Shown: positions 17,642 through 26,749 of the stretch, in pieces | How the letters are laid out: each line of letters starts with the position of its first letter | Numbering within the stretch: the first letter of the stretch is position 1 | Assembly: GCA_016872915.1 (NCBI GenBank) | Contig: VGYQ01000020.1 | Span: forward strand, 1-38,900 | From: Planctomycetota bacterium | GTDB lineage: Bacteria > Planctomycetota > Phycisphaerae > Phycisphaerales > SM1A02 | Length of the DNA stretch: 38,900 nt | Reading direction: 5' to 3' | Position numbers and translations under genes: made by a program | Notes under the pieces: generated by a model | What the model saw: only the letters and a program-made list of their open reading frames with translations | The model's database searches: none | Told to the model about the DNA's origin: nothing

Positions 17642-18529
17642 TCACCGAAGCGCGTCAGCGGAAGGATGAACGACGGCGAGCGCATGGGTGCCGCGGTCGG
17701 CCAAGCCCGCGGCAACGGCACTCGTATACACACGGTGCGCCAAGGCAGTGCCCGGCAGATCCAATCCAGCCTGATCGCTCGCCTCCAAGGCGATGCCAAG
17801 ATCCTTGACAAAGTGCTCAATACGAAATCCGGGCGCGAAGTCGCCGCGCAGCATCCGCGGTGCGAGATTGGCAAGCGTCCAACTGCCCGCAGCCCCAGCC
17901 CCAACCGACTCGAGCACTTTGTGCGGATCGAGGCCGCTTCGCCGCGCGAAGGCGAGCCCTTCGACAACCCCGACCATTGTTGATGCGATCAGAATCTGAT
18001 TGACCGCCTTTGCCAATTGACCGTTCCCTGCAGGCCCGTGCCGAATCACTGTTTTGCCCATGAGGCGGAGGAGTGGCTCGGCACGCGAAAATGCATCTTC
18101 GTCGCCACCCACCATGATCGAAAGGCGCGCCTCACGCGCACCAATGTCGCCTCCCGTGACAGGCGCATCCAGCGCGGCCACCCCCTGCGCACGCGCGCGC
18201 TCGGCAATCTGCGCAGCAAGCGCAGGGGTGCTTGTCGTCATATCAATCAACACGGAGCCGCGGGGCGCGCTGTGCAGCGTTCCATTTGGACCCAAGTGAA
18301 CGCTCTCAACATCGGCCGGCATTGAAACCATGGAAAAGAGAAACGCAGCATCTGCAGCCGCATCGGACGGCGATGCCGCCCACTGTGCTCCGAGTGCGAG
18401 CAGTGGCTCTGCGCGAGCACGGGTCCGTGAATGGATGCTCAGGGAATGGCCAGCACGGATCAGATGGCCTGCCATGGACAGCCCCATGACCCCTGTACCA
18501 ATCCACCCAATCCGAATGGGAGTACCCAT
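17642..18529 (-). CDS. Beta-hydroxyacid dehydrogenase (3-hydroxyisobutyrate/tartronate semialdehyde reductase family)
   Basis: 295 residues, full length for the family. The NAD(P)-binding Rossmann motif G-T-G-V-M-G is at residues 11-16 (I-G-W-I-G-T-G-V-M-G-L-S-M-A-G). The substrate-binding signature is D-A-P-V-T-G-G-D-I-G-A, and the catalytic lysine lies in G-N-G-Q-L-A-K-A-V-N-Q. These enzymes oxidise or reduce short beta-hydroxy acids in valine degradation or glyoxylate metabolism. The exact substrate cannot be set from sequence. The start is divergent from the moxR gene, with 83 bp between them. No clear Shine-Dalgarno. Confidence 0.92.
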   Translation of the reverse strand: MGTPIRIGWIGTGVMGLSMAGHLIRAGHSLSIHSRTRARAEPLLALGAQWAASPSDAAADAAFLFSMVSMPADVESVHLGPNGTLHSAPRGSVLIDMTTSTPALAAQIAERARAQGVAALDAPVTGGDIGAREARLSIMVGGDEDAFSRAEPLLRLMGKTVIRHGPAGNGQLAKAVNQILIASTMVGVVEGLAFARRSGLDPHKVLESVGAGAAGSWTLANLAPRMLRGDFAPGFRIEHFVKDLGIALEASDQAGLDLPGTALAHRVYTSAVAAGLADRGTHALAVVHPSADALR

Positions 18530-18535
18530 GCTGGC

Positions 18536-18587
18536 GGAGGTTACGCTTCACGCAGCACCGATTGTGGGCAGACTGGTACGAACCTCC
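18536..18587. repeat. 7-bp inverted repeat in the divergent moxR promoter region
   Basis: GGAGGTT (18536-18542) and AACCTCC (18581-18587) are perfect inverted arms 38 bp apart, inside the 83-bp gap between the dehydrogenase and moxR starts. It could be a regulator-binding arrangement or chance. No clear promoter boxes were found here. Confidence 0.3.
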
Positions 18588-18612
18588 GTATCGCACGCCG
18601 CGTAATACACAC

Positions 18613-19626
18613 ATGCAAACCACCATGACAAACACAGCACATACCGATATTCGCGAGATTGAACGACAAGTCGAAGCAGCCAGTCGACCATTCCGCAGCC
18701 TGAACGACCAGATTCAACGGGTCATTGTCGGGCAACACGGCATGATCGAAGGCATGCTTTGTTGCCTGCTCACCAACGGTCATGTGCTGATCGAGGGTGT
18801 TCCAGGGCTCGCAAAGACCACTGCTATTGCTGCGCTTGCGCGTGCCATCAATACCGGCTTCCGTCGCATCCAGTTCACGCCCGATCTGCTGCCGGCCGAC
18901 CTCATCGGAACGATGATCTACCGCCCCAATACGGGCGAGTTCACAGTCAAGCACGGACCGATCTTCTCGAACCTCATCTTGGCTGATGAGATCAACCGTG
19001 CGCCTGCGAAGGTGCAATCGGCGCTGCTGGAGGCCATGCAAGAACGGCAAGTAACGATCGGCGAGCAGACATTCCGACTGCCTGACCCGTTTCTGGTGCT
19101 GGCCACGCAGAATCCGATCGAGCAAGAGGGAACCTATGCGCTGCCCGAGGCACAGGTGGATCGCTTCGCGATGAAGCTGGTCGTGCGTTACCCATCTGCC
19201 AAGGAGGAACGCGCCATCCTCGATCGCATGGCATCCACGGATCCAAAAACGACGGTGGAAGCGGTGATGCAGCCTCAGGACATTGCTGCAGCTCGGCGAT
19301 TGGTCGATCAGATTTTCATGGAAGATCGGATCAAGGACTACATCGTCGATCTTGTGATCACAACACGCGATCCGAAGCGCCACCGCGTGCCGATGGATGG
19401 ACTGGTTCAGTATGGATGCTCTCCGCGCGCAACGATTGCACTCACGCTCGCGGCCAAGGCAAAGGCATTCCTCGATGGGCGTGGCTACGTCGTACCTCAG
19501 GATGTCAAGGATGTCGCACACAACACACTGCGACATCGCCTTGGGCTCTCCTACGAGGCGGAAGCATCCGAGCAAAGTGCAGATGACATCGTTCAACTTC
19601 TGCTCGATCATGTCCCTGTCCCGTGA
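18613..19626 (+). CDS. MoxR-family AAA+ ATPase
   Basis: 337 residues from the ATG at 18613 (Met5 at 18625 is an alternative). Walker A G-V-P-G-L-A-K-T is at residues 62-69. Walker B is in L-I-L-A-D-E-I-N-R-A-P, and sensor 1 in V-L-A-T-Q-N-P-I-E-Q-E-G-T-Y-x-L-P-E-A-Q-x-D-R-F, the MoxR signature. The C-terminal lid domain contains G-C-S-P-R-A-T-I-A-L. MoxR ATPases act as chaperones that load or activate VWA-domain partners, here encoded downstream. First gene of the eight-gene Bat operon, 55 bp before the DUF58 gene. Confidence 0.95.
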   Translation: MQTTMTNTAHTDIREIERQVEAASRPFRSLNDQIQRVIVGQHGMIEGMLCCLLTNGHVLIEGVPGLAKTTAIAALARAINTGFRRIQFTPDLLPADLIGTMIYRPNTGEFTVKHGPIFSNLILADEINRAPAKVQSALLEAMQERQVTIGEQTFRLPDPFLVLATQNPIEQEGTYALPEAQVDRFAMKLVVRYPSAKEERAILDRMASTDPKTTVEAVMQPQDIAAARRLVDQIFMEDRIKDYIVDLVITTRDPKRHRVPMDGLVQYGCSPRATIALTLAAKAKAFLDGRGYVVPQDVKDVAHNTLRHRLGLSYEAEASEQSADDIVQLLLDHVPVP

Positions 19627-19681
19627 GGCCTGAGGCAACCTCCACACGACACCACTGCAGAGGGAAGACGGGAGAACCGCC

Positions 19682-20563
19682 ATGCTGACGAGCGACACGA
19701 TCCAGAAGATCCGACGCATCGAGATCCGAACGAAGCGAATCGTTCAAGATGCGTTGTCTGGGCGTTATGTCTCCGCATTTCGCGGACGCGGCATGGAGTT
19801 CGAGGAGGTGCGCCCGTACATGGACGGCGATGATGTGCGCGCGATTGACTGGAACGTGAGCGCGCGCGCCGGCAGCCCGCACATCAAACTGTTTCGTGAA
19901 GAGCGCGAACTGACCGTGTTCGTCGTCGTGGATCTCTCGGCATCACTCGGTTTTGGCTCGCGCCAACGCACCAAGCGCGAACTGGTTGCAGAAGTTGCGG
20001 CGACGCTCGCGTTCAGTGCAACACGCAACAATGACAAGGTGGGTCTGCTGCTGTTCAGTGATCGGATTGAACGGCATGTCCCGCCGCGCAAAGGGCGTCG
20101 ACATGTGCTCCGCATCATCCGCGACCTGCTCGCGCATGATGCCGAAGGCACCGGGACAGATATGGCAGCTGCACTCGACGAGATCAACCGCGTGCAGAAG
20201 CGCCGCGCGGTCGTGTTTGTCATCAGCGATTTTCTTTCCGACGGTTGGGAGCGCCCGCTTGCGATCGCAGCCCAGCGCCATGATGTCATTCCCCTCTGCA
20301 TTCGGGATCGGCATGAGGAGTCCGTGCCCGCAGCGGGACTGGTGCAAGTCCGCGACTTGGAGTCTGGCATCATGCGGTGGCTCGACCTGAGCAGCCGTCC
20401 AGGTCGCGCAGCATTTGCGGCCGCGGCTGTTCAGCGTGCCGAAACCTTCGACCACGCCATGCGGCGTCTCAAGATCAAACCGCTGGTGCTCCGAACAGAC
20501 GAGGACTTTGTGCACCCCATGACGGAGTACTTCGAACGCCGCAGCGGAGGGAGAATGAGATGA
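19682..20563 (+). CDS. DUF58 domain protein of the Bat operon
   Basis: 293 residues from the ATG at 19682, with GGGAG 7 nt upstream. DUF58 signature: G-R-Y-V-S-A-F-R-G-R-G-M-E-F-E-E-V-R-P-Y, then D-D-V-R-A-I-D-W-N-V-S-A-R, followed by a VWA-like fold with V-V-V-D-L-S-A-S (a partial MIDAS D-x-S-x-S). There is no signal peptide, so it is cytoplasmic. In other bacteria DUF58 proteins pair with MoxR and membrane VWA proteins. Its TGA overlaps the next gene's ATG (20560-20563). Confidence 0.93.
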   Translation: MLTSDTIQKIRRIEIRTKRIVQDALSGRYVSAFRGRGMEFEEVRPYMDGDDVRAIDWNVSARAGSPHIKLFREERELTVFVVVDLSASLGFGSRQRTKRELVAEVAATLAFSATRNNDKVGLLLFSDRIERHVPPRKGRRHVLRIIRDLLAHDAEGTGTDMAAALDEINRVQKRRAVVFVISDFLSDGWERPLAIAAQRHDVIPLCIRDRHEESVPAAGLVQVRDLESGIMRWLDLSSRPGRAAFAAAAVQRAETFDHAMRRLKIKPLVLRTDEDFVHPMTEYFERRSGGRMR

Positions 20564-21579
20564 ACCGCGGTTTCTTCAAGTTCCTTCCACGCATCGTGGG
20601 TGCCACCATCGCCACAGCCATGCTCTCGCTGCACTGTGCGGCGCAAAGTCCCGTTGCGCCTCCCCCTGCTGCACGCGCGATTGATGAGGAGGCTTCCTTG
20701 GACGGCGTGCGTGCGCGATGGACGCTGCCAAGCAGCGTTGTCCAAGTTGGGGATGCGATCCCCTTCCGTCTGTCGGTGTATGCACCCGAGGGTCTCGCGC
20801 TCGAGTTCCCGGAGATCGGCTCGACCAGCGGGGCGTTTGACATCCGAGGACTGGAACGACAGTCGCGTGCATCGGGCAGCAACCGCGAATGGACGCTCTC
20901 GTTTACTGCGTCCACCTTCGATGCAGGCAGTCAACAATTGCCAGCCTTTTCTTTGGCGTGGAAGGACGCATCCGGTGATCCGCGCACACTGGAGGTCGGC
21001 GGTTGCACGCTGGACATCGTGAGCATTGCGGGTGACGCTGAACCTGCCGCATTCAAAGACATCAAGGGTCCGATTGCGATGGATCTTGGTGGCGTACCAA
21101 TGTGGTTGTCTGCGGTCGCCGCTTGCGTGATTGGGCTGCTGCTCGTGATGCTTGTGGTCTGGCTGATTCGCAAGCGACGTGCCGCGGCTCTTGAGCGCGC
21201 CATGACACCTGATGCGTGGGCACTCCGTGAACTCGATTTTCTTGAGAGGGATGATTTGGTCGGCAAGAGCGACTACCACACCTACTGGGTCCGACTGTCG
21301 GGGATCATCCGCCAGTACGTGGAGCGGCGTTTCGATATCGCAGCTCCCGAGAAGACCACCCAGGAATTCTTGGCGGCGGCTCGCGAGCATTCGGAGGTTG
21401 GGGCAGAGCACCGACATGTGCTGACGGACTTCCTCCGTGCAGCAGACATGGTGAAGTTTGCTGCGCTGCGTCCGGCCGATGAGGACTGCCGACGCGGACT
21501 TTTTGCAGCACGCGATTTCGTTCGTGATACCACCGCCGCTGTTGCGGAACGTCCACTGCCACAAGAGGTGCGCGCATGA
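20560..21579 (+). CDS. Membrane-anchored BatD/DUF4381-like protein
   Basis: 339 residues from the ATG at 20560, which overlaps the DUF58 stop as ATGA and has GGGAG 6 nt upstream. Signal sequence at 1-29 (ending L-H-C-A-A-Q). A ~150-residue periplasmic beta-rich domain follows, with Q-V-G-D-A-I-P-F-R-L-S-V-Y-A-P-E-G. Then a single TM helix near residue 185-207 (L-S-A-V-A-A-C-V-I-G-L-L-L-V-M-L) and a cytoplasmic helical domain with Y-H-T-Y-W-V-R-L-S-G-I-I-R-Q-Y-V-E-R-R-F. This last motif is typical of DUF4381-type proteins at the same operon position. Likely part of the Bat membrane complex, precise role unknown. Its TGA overlaps the batA ATG (21576-21579). Confidence 0.85.
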   Translation: MNRGFFKFLPRIVGATIATAMLSLHCAAQSPVAPPPAARAIDEEASLDGVRARWTLPSSVVQVGDAIPFRLSVYAPEGLALEFPEIGSTSGAFDIRGLERQSRASGSNREWTLSFTASTFDAGSQQLPAFSLAWKDASGDPRTLEVGGCTLDIVSIAGDAEPAAFKDIKGPIAMDLGGVPMWLSAVAACVIGLLLVMLVVWLIRKRRAAALERAMTPDAWALRELDFLERDDLVGKSDYHTYWVRLSGIIRQYVERRFDIAAPEKTTQEFLAAAREHSEVGAEHRHVLTDFLRAADMVKFAALRPADEDCRRGLFAARDFVRDTTAAVAERPLPQEVRA

Positions 21580-22673
21580 CATTCCTGACGATGCTCGATC
21601 CTTGGCTCCTGCCACTTGCGCTCTGTGCCATCGTTGCGCTGCTGCCGGCGCTCGATCGGCGCCGCCATGCACCGCTGCAATACTCATCACTTGCGATCGC
21701 CGCGCCGCTGACTCGATCTTGGGCGCTTCGTATGCGCTGGCTCCCTGCCGCTCTGCGCGCGAGTGCCATTCTGATGCTCGGGCTCTGCCTCGCGCGGCCT
21801 GTGATCGCCAACCAGCAGACAAAGACCTTTGTGGAAGGCGCAGCCATCGAAATCGTGATCGATCGTTCCAGCTCCATGCGTGCGCTCGACTTTTCCGTTG
21901 GCGGAAGCGCATCGGATCGGCTCGAGGCCGTGAAGGCCGTTGCGACATCGTTCATCGCCGGCGGAATGGGCCTCGAAGGCCGCCCCAACGACCTCATCGG
22001 AGTCACATGCTTCGCGCGCTTTGCCGACAGCCTTTCGCCCTTGACCCTCGATCACAGTTATGTGGTGGATGTCCTGCGCCAACTGGAGCCGGCTGGCGAG
22101 CGCGCCGAGGACGGTACGGCCATCGGTGATGCGGTTGCGCTCGCCGTGGAACGTCTTCGCGATGCGATGAAGAATGCACCCAAGGATGGAGGTCGGCAGC
22201 CAATCGAAAGCGCTGCCATCGTCCTGCTGACCGATGGCGAGAACAATGCCGGCGATGTGGACCCGCGTATTGCCGCGGACTTGGCGAAGACGTACGGCAT
22301 CAAGATCTATGCCGTGGGTGTCGGGTCCAAGGGCTCCGCACCCTTCCCCGTTGGCACGGATCCGTTCGGGCAAACGATCATTCGCAATGTCGCGGTCAAT
22401 ATCGACGAGGATCTGCTCAAAGACATGGCAGCCAGAACTGGCGGCGAGTACTTCCGCGCCACCGATACCCAGAGTCTTCGCGCCATCTACTCACAAATCG
22501 ACGCGATGGAGAAGACAAAGACTGAGCAGCGGCGGTCGATGCTCTACACCGATCTGGCTGTCCAGCCAGGATCCTGGCGCGGATGGTCCATGCCACCGCT
22601 CTTGGCAATCGCTGCCCTGTTGCTCGCCGCAGAAATCCTGTTGACCAACACGCGGCTGAGGGTGCTGAACTGA
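21576..22673 (+). CDS. batA: BatA-type membrane VWA protein
   Basis: 365 residues from an ATG overlapping the previous stop (ATGA), with GAGG 7 nt upstream. Two N-terminal hydrophobic helices (about 9-26 and 57-75) precede a von Willebrand factor A domain. The MIDAS motif D-R-S-S-S is at residues 96-100 and T-D-G-E-N-N serves as the distal metal-site loop. A final TM helix lies near the C terminus (P-P-L-L-A-I-A-A-L-L-L-A-A-E-I). In Bacteroides and Leptospira Bat proteins are tied to oxygen or oxidative-stress tolerance, although that role is debated. Acts in the membrane with BatB and the MoxR ATPase. 11 bp to batB. Confidence 0.92.
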   Translation: MTFLTMLDPWLLPLALCAIVALLPALDRRRHAPLQYSSLAIAAPLTRSWALRMRWLPAALRASAILMLGLCLARPVIANQQTKTFVEGAAIEIVIDRSSSMRALDFSVGGSASDRLEAVKAVATSFIAGGMGLEGRPNDLIGVTCFARFADSLSPLTLDHSYVVDVLRQLEPAGERAEDGTAIGDAVALAVERLRDAMKNAPKDGGRQPIESAAIVLLTDGENNAGDVDPRIAADLAKTYGIKIYAVGVGSKGSAPFPVGTDPFGQTIIRNVAVNIDEDLLKDMAARTGGEYFRATDTQSLRAIYSQIDAMEKTKTEQRRSMLYTDLAVQPGSWRGWSMPPLLAIAALLLAAEILLTNTRLRVLN

Positions 22674-22684
22674 AAGGCATTCCA

Positions 22685-23749
22685 ATGAACGGAATCGAAT
22701 GGAACAATCTGACGGCATTTCACTGGCTCTGGCTTGTGGCGGTGCTCGCCGTACTCGTCAGTTGGACGATTGCATGGCGCCGACGCGCGATGGACGCACT
22801 GATCGAACAGGGACTGCAACAACGCATTCTTTCAGGCGTGTCACGTGTCCGGCCTGCAGTGCGTTCACTGCTGTGCCTGGCAGCGCTCGGTTGCATCGTG
22901 GTGGCGCTGGCCGATCCACGCGCAGGTCGTCAGGAGGAGGAAGTCACGCGGCGAGGCGCGGACGTGATGTTCGTCGTCGATGTCAGCCGATCCATGCTGG
23001 CAGAGGACGCAACACCGAGCAGGCTCGACCGAGCGAAGACCTTCATCGATGATGCGGTGCGACGAATGGGTGGCGACCGTGCAGGTCTTGTGGACTTCGC
23101 CGGGAGCGCAGCGATGCGGACCCCACTCACGCTGAACTATGGCGCACTCATGGCGAGTGTGGACGATCTGACCCCGAAGGATTCGGCGCGTGGCGGATCC
23201 ATGCTCGGTGCAGCGATTGAGACTGCCGCGAGCAGTTTTCCGAGCGACTCCACGGCTGGGCGAGCGATCGTCGTATTGACGGATGGCGAAGATATGGACA
23301 GCAATCCTGCCGCTGCGGCGAAGGCTGCATTCGAGAAGGATGGGATTCGCATCATGACAGTCGGAATCGGTGACCCACGCGATGGCGGACGCATTCCAGT
23401 CGACGGCAAAGGTGGACGGACGTGGCTTGTCTACGAGGGGCAGGAAGTCTGGTCCAAGATGGATCCATCGACCCTGCAGGAAGTCGCGGATGCAGGCGGC
23501 GGGATTTTCATACCCGCCGGAACGGCACAGATCGACCTTGGAGAGGTCCTCGAGCGGGCGCTTGGAGACCTTGAGCGCAAAGACTTTGAAACGACGACCG
23601 TGGTGCTGACTTCACCGCAGTTTCAGTGGCTTGCGGGTGCGGCGCTCCTGCTACTGGTCATCGAACTGCTGCTTCCGAACCGTCGTACCGTATCTGCGGC
23701 CGTACCGAAGGCACGGCGATCGGCACCGCTGGTGGAGGTTGGATCGTGA
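22685..23749 (+). CDS. batB: BatB-type membrane VWA protein
   Basis: 354 residues from the ATG at 22685, with AAAGG 7 nt upstream. Two TM helices (about 12-31 and 58-77), then a VWA domain with MIDAS D-V-S-R-S at residues 99-103, the conserved L-T-D-G-E-D-M, and a C-terminal TM helix (W-L-A-G-A-A-L-L-L-L-V-I-E-L-L-L). The order M-F-V-V-D-V-S-R-S-M-L-A-E-D is typical of BatB. Paralogous to the preceding BatA, and the two probably form a heteromeric membrane complex. Its TGA overlaps the GTG start of batC. Confidence 0.92.
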   Translation: MNGIEWNNLTAFHWLWLVAVLAVLVSWTIAWRRRAMDALIEQGLQQRILSGVSRVRPAVRSLLCLAALGCIVVALADPRAGRQEEEVTRRGADVMFVVDVSRSMLAEDATPSRLDRAKTFIDDAVRRMGGDRAGLVDFAGSAAMRTPLTLNYGALMASVDDLTPKDSARGGSMLGAAIETAASSFPSDSTAGRAIVVLTDGEDMDSNPAAAAKAAFEKDGIRIMTVGIGDPRDGGRIPVDGKGGRTWLVYEGQEVWSKMDPSTLQEVADAGGGIFIPAGTAQIDLGEVLERALGDLERKDFETTTVVLTSPQFQWLAGAALLLLVIELLLPNRRTVSAAVPKARRSAPLVEVGS

Positions 23750-24912
23750 ATGCTCGCATTTTCATGTCACTGCTTGCTGCGTCTGCCACGCTGTATGCAT
23801 CAGCGGAGCCGCCGCCCGCGCAGCCTGCGCCCGCACAACAGAGTGAAATCGCCAAGCGACGCACGATCGACCGCGATGCATTCCGCGCGAGTGCGCGCGA
23901 GGGCTTGCAGGCGCTCGACGCCAAGGAGTATGCGAAAGCACAGACTGCGTTCACTGCTGCGATCTCGGCAGACCCCACCGATCCGCGCGCTGCGTACAAC
24001 CGTGGCGTTGCCGCTTACCGCAGCGATGACTTCCCCGTCGCAGGCGAGAGCTTTGCCGCATCAGGCAGTTCTGGCGATGCGGCTCTCGCTGCGTCATCGA
24101 TGTACAACCAGGGCACGGCCTCCTTTGCCCAAGCGCTCCGCATGTTGCCACAGGAGTCGGGAGCCCAGGGCGCCCAGCAGCCCCCAGACCTCAAACCAGC
24201 CATCGATGCACTGAAGACGGCCCTCACTCATTTCAAGGACGCTGTTGCAGCGGACCAGCGCGACCTTGATTCGCGCTTCAATGCCGAACTTGCCCAGCGG
24301 CTCCTCCGCCAGCTCGAAAAGCAGCAGGAGGAACAGAAGCAACAGCAGGAGAAGGACGAAGAGAAAGAGCAAGAGGAGAAGGAGGAGAAGGAGCAGAATC
24401 AAGACAAGCAGGACCAGCAAGGCAAGCAGGACAAGCAAGGCAAGCAGGACAAGCAAGACAAGCAGGACAAGCAAGACAAGCAGAGCGGGCAGGACCAACA
24501 GGAGAACCAGGAGAAGCAAGATCAGAAGCAAGGGCAGGGCGACAAGCCAGAGCAGCAACAGAAGCAGGACCAACAGCAAGACCAGAAGCCGGGCGACCAA
24601 ACGCAGGCTGGCGATCAAAAGGAAGAGAAAGATGGTCAGGCAAAGGATGGGCGGCAGGACAAGCAGGATGCCAAGGGAGATCCATCCAAGGCGGGCCAGC
24701 AAGAACCCTCTCCGAAGGACGGTGCTGAGAAGTCAGACGAAGGTTCGACAGAGTCTGCCTCAGGTCAGCCACAGACTGCGGCCCCACTGACACGCGAGGA
24801 GGCAGAACGGCTCTTGCAGATGGTTCGGGACCGTGAAAAGACCCGAGAAGATGCCAAGGAGCGCGCGAAGCAGGCGCAGCCTCGGCGGGCACCCGGGGGC
24901 AAGGACTGGTAA
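23746..24912 (+). CDS. batC: BatC-type TPR protein with long K/Q/D/E tail
   Basis: 388 residues from a GTG at 23746, which overlaps the batB stop as GTGA and is supported by GGAGG 7 nt upstream. Signal peptide at ~1-21, TPR repeats at about 45-180 (A-K-E-Y-A-K-A-Q-T-A-F, A-A-Y-N-R-G-V-A-A-Y). A ~150-residue highly charged low-complexity region follows, built largely of D-K-Q and Q-D/E runs, then a short C-terminal segment E-A-E-R-L-L-Q-M-V-R-D-R-E-K as in other BatC proteins. The low-complexity tail is probably disordered and periplasmic. The batD ATG is 4 bp after the stop. Confidence 0.88.
   Translation: MNARIFMSLLAASATLYASAEPPPAQPAPAQQSEIAKRRTIDRDAFRASAREGLQALDAKEYAKAQTAFTAAISADPTDPRAAYNRGVAAYRSDDFPVAGESFAASGSSGDAALAASSMYNQGTASFAQALRMLPQESGAQGAQQPPDLKPAIDALKTALTHFKDAVAADQRDLDSRFNAELAQRLLRQLEKQQEEQKQQQEKDEEKEQEEKEEKEQNQDKQDQQGKQDKQGKQDKQDKQDKQDKQSGQDQQENQEKQDQKQGQGDKPEQQQKQDQQQDQKPGDQTQAGDQKEEKDGQAKDGRQDKQDAKGDPSKAGQQEPSPKDGAEKSDEGSTESASGQPQTAAPLTREEAERLLQMVRDREKTREDAKERAKQAQPRRAPGGKDW
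24397..24483 (+). repeat. Short tandem repeat within batC (DKQ-encoding)
   Basis: Imperfect 9- and 15-bp units built on GACAAGCAG/GACAAGCAA and GGCAAGCAG encode the D-K-Q / G-K-Q runs. Such a tract can slip in replication by multiples of three, so its length may vary between strains without breaking the frame. Confidence 0.8.
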
Positions 24913-24916
24913 ACCG

Positions 24917-26749
24917 ATGCGTCACCTCATGAACACTCCGAGCCTCTGGATCACGCAACTCATCGCGCTTGCCGTTCATGTGTGTGCGTTCGCCGGCGAT
25001 GTCGCATTTGATTTGTCGCCACTGCAAGGGTGGGCTGGTACGCCTGCGAGCCTCAAGATCACCGTGCGCGACGGCACCATGATTTCGGACCCGGTGCTTC
25101 CCACAGTCAACGGGCTTGATTTCGCACTCCAGCCCGGCCGACAAACCATGAACTCGATGCAGGTCATCAACGGCCGAGTGACCCGAGACAATACGACTGT
25201 CCTGAATGTTCTCGTGACGCCGCGGACCGCAGGCACATTCACTCTTCCACCCATCACGATCGAGGTCGATGGCGTGCAGCATTCATCAGGTCCGCTCAAG
25301 TTCTCCTCACTCAAGTCGGAAGCGGGCGACCTGCTGAAGGTGCAGGTCGTTACCGATCAGCCGACTCTCTGGGAGGGGCAGACCGTGAACGCGACACTTC
25401 GCATCGAAGTGAAACCCTACCAGTCACGCGAGCATCGTGTCACCCTTCGAGAGGGAGACATGTGGCAGTTCATCGATCTCGAGAAGTGCGAACTTGGCCC
25501 ATTTCAGCAGCGCATGCGAGAGTTGCTTCAGTCCAGTCAGCGTCCACAGGGTCGCGAAGCGCTCGTCGATGGGCAATCGATGTTGGTCTACGAGCTCACG
25601 GCACCACTCACGATGGGAGCGCCTGGTGTTCCGGATTATTCGGATGTGCGCATCGTCTGGAACTATCCCTCGCGCCTCAGCGCAAATCAAGATTTCTTCG
25701 GGCGCTCAGAGTTGAGTGTGTCAGCGACTCGCCCCATCACCGCGGATGCCGTTGCATCTGGCATTGAGGTGAAACCTCTGCCGCAAGATGGCAGACCATC
25801 TGATTTCGGTGGTGCGGTGGGTTCATTCTCCGTCGAAGCCACCGCAAAGCCCTTGGCCGTTGGCGTGGGCGATCCGATCACCTTGACCTACCGCATCACC
25901 GATCAAACGAGCCAAGGTCGGCTTGACTCGGTTGGTCCACCCCGGTTGGATGCACCGGCGCTCGCAGAGGACTTCCGCATGCCGACGGCACCGCTCGCCG
26001 GCTCGATCCAAGGCAACACCAAGACCTTCACGCAAACGCTGCGCCCAACCGCAGAATCCGTTCGAGAGATTCCTCCGATTGCATTCTCGTGGTTCGATCC
26101 AGAGAAAGGTCGTTACGAGACAGCAGCATCCAAGGCAATTGCACTCTCTGTGAGCGCGGTGGAACGCCTGACGACCGATGCGATCCTCGGCAACACCCGG
26201 GTGCCTGTCCAGAGTGCGCCCACCTTGGTTGCCACTGCGGGCGGACTTGGTGCAAACGTGGCCGTCACTCCCGCAATCATTCAAAGCCGACCCATTGGTG
26301 CAACGTCGTGGCTCCTCGCGGGCATGGCACTGCTCGTTCCGCCGGTGGCCTGCGCCGCTCTGCTGTTGGCGCGGCGCCGTCAAGATCGTCTTCTTGGAGA
26401 CCGCGGTTTGGCGCAAGAACAGAATGCTCGACAACGTGCGACGGCGCGCGCACGAACAGGTGCTGGTGCAGAGGCTGTCCAGAGCTATATCGCGGACCGC
26501 CTGCACCGCCCAAGCGGTACGGTGACGCGTGCAGAGGCAAGCCGATGCCTTCGCGCAGCAGGTGCGGATGATGCTCTTCAGCAGCAGGTCGAGGAGATTC
26601 TCAGCCGAGCTGAACGTGCACGCTTTGCGGCGCCAGGGACCGCACCAAGCGCGAGCCCAGACGATGCTGCGCGCGCAGTCTCCTGCATCGCATCTCTTGA
26701 TCGACTGAATTGGCGCGCAGCACGCGCGGGAATGGGAGGTGCCGAATGA
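24917..26749 (+). CDS. batD: BatD-type oxygen-tolerance protein
   Basis: 610 residues from the ATG at 24917 (Met5 at 24929 is an alternative). Signal peptide to about A-F-A. The BatD N-terminal module reads V-A-F-D-L-S-P-L-Q-G-W-A-G-T-P-A-S-L-K-I-T-V-R-D, with repeated Ig-like beta modules after it (F-T-L-P-P-I-T-I-E-V-D-G at ~110, V-G-D-P-I-T-L-T-Y-R at ~320). A TM helix lies near residue 480 (S-W-L-L-A-G-M-A-L-L-V-P-P-V-A-C-A-A-L-L-L) and a helical cytoplasmic tail follows. Mostly periplasmic and membrane-anchored. Likely scaffold of the Bat complex. Its TGA overlaps the batE ATG. Confidence 0.92.
   Translation: MRHLMNTPSLWITQLIALAVHVCAFAGDVAFDLSPLQGWAGTPASLKITVRDGTMISDPVLPTVNGLDFALQPGRQTMNSMQVINGRVTRDNTTVLNVLVTPRTAGTFTLPPITIEVDGVQHSSGPLKFSSLKSEAGDLLKVQVVTDQPTLWEGQTVNATLRIEVKPYQSREHRVTLREGDMWQFIDLEKCELGPFQQRMRELLQSSQRPQGREALVDGQSMLVYELTAPLTMGAPGVPDYSDVRIVWNYPSRLSANQDFFGRSELSVSATRPITADAVASGIEVKPLPQDGRPSDFGGAVGSFSVEATAKPLAVGVGDPITLTYRITDQTSQGRLDSVGPPRLDAPALAEDFRMPTAPLAGSIQGNTKTFTQTLRPTAESVREIPPIAFSWFDPEKGRYETAASKAIALSVSAVERLTTDAILGNTRVPVQSAPTLVATAGGLGANVAVTPAIIQSRPIGATSWLLAGMALLVPPVACAALLLARRRQDRLLGDRGLAQEQNARQRATARARTGAGAEAVQSYIADRLHRPSGTVTRAEASRCLRAAGADDALQQQVEEILSRAERARFAAPGTAPSASPDDAARAVSCIASLDRLNWRAARAGMGGAE

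Noticed and set aside
20431-21948. 505-codon minus-strand frame opposite the DUF4381-like and batA genes
   Set aside because: It is an antisense frame kept open by high GC and codon bias; its Arg/Ser/His-rich composition fits no protein family, while the plus strand encodes an overlapping operon.
24094-25282. Long minus-strand reading frames opposite batC, including a very Leu-rich 202-codon frame
   Set aside because: They are the antisense of the K/Q/D/E repeat tract (CTT/CTG codons for Leu) and of the batC/batD junction; no start signal, and the plus-strand genes are clearly conserved.
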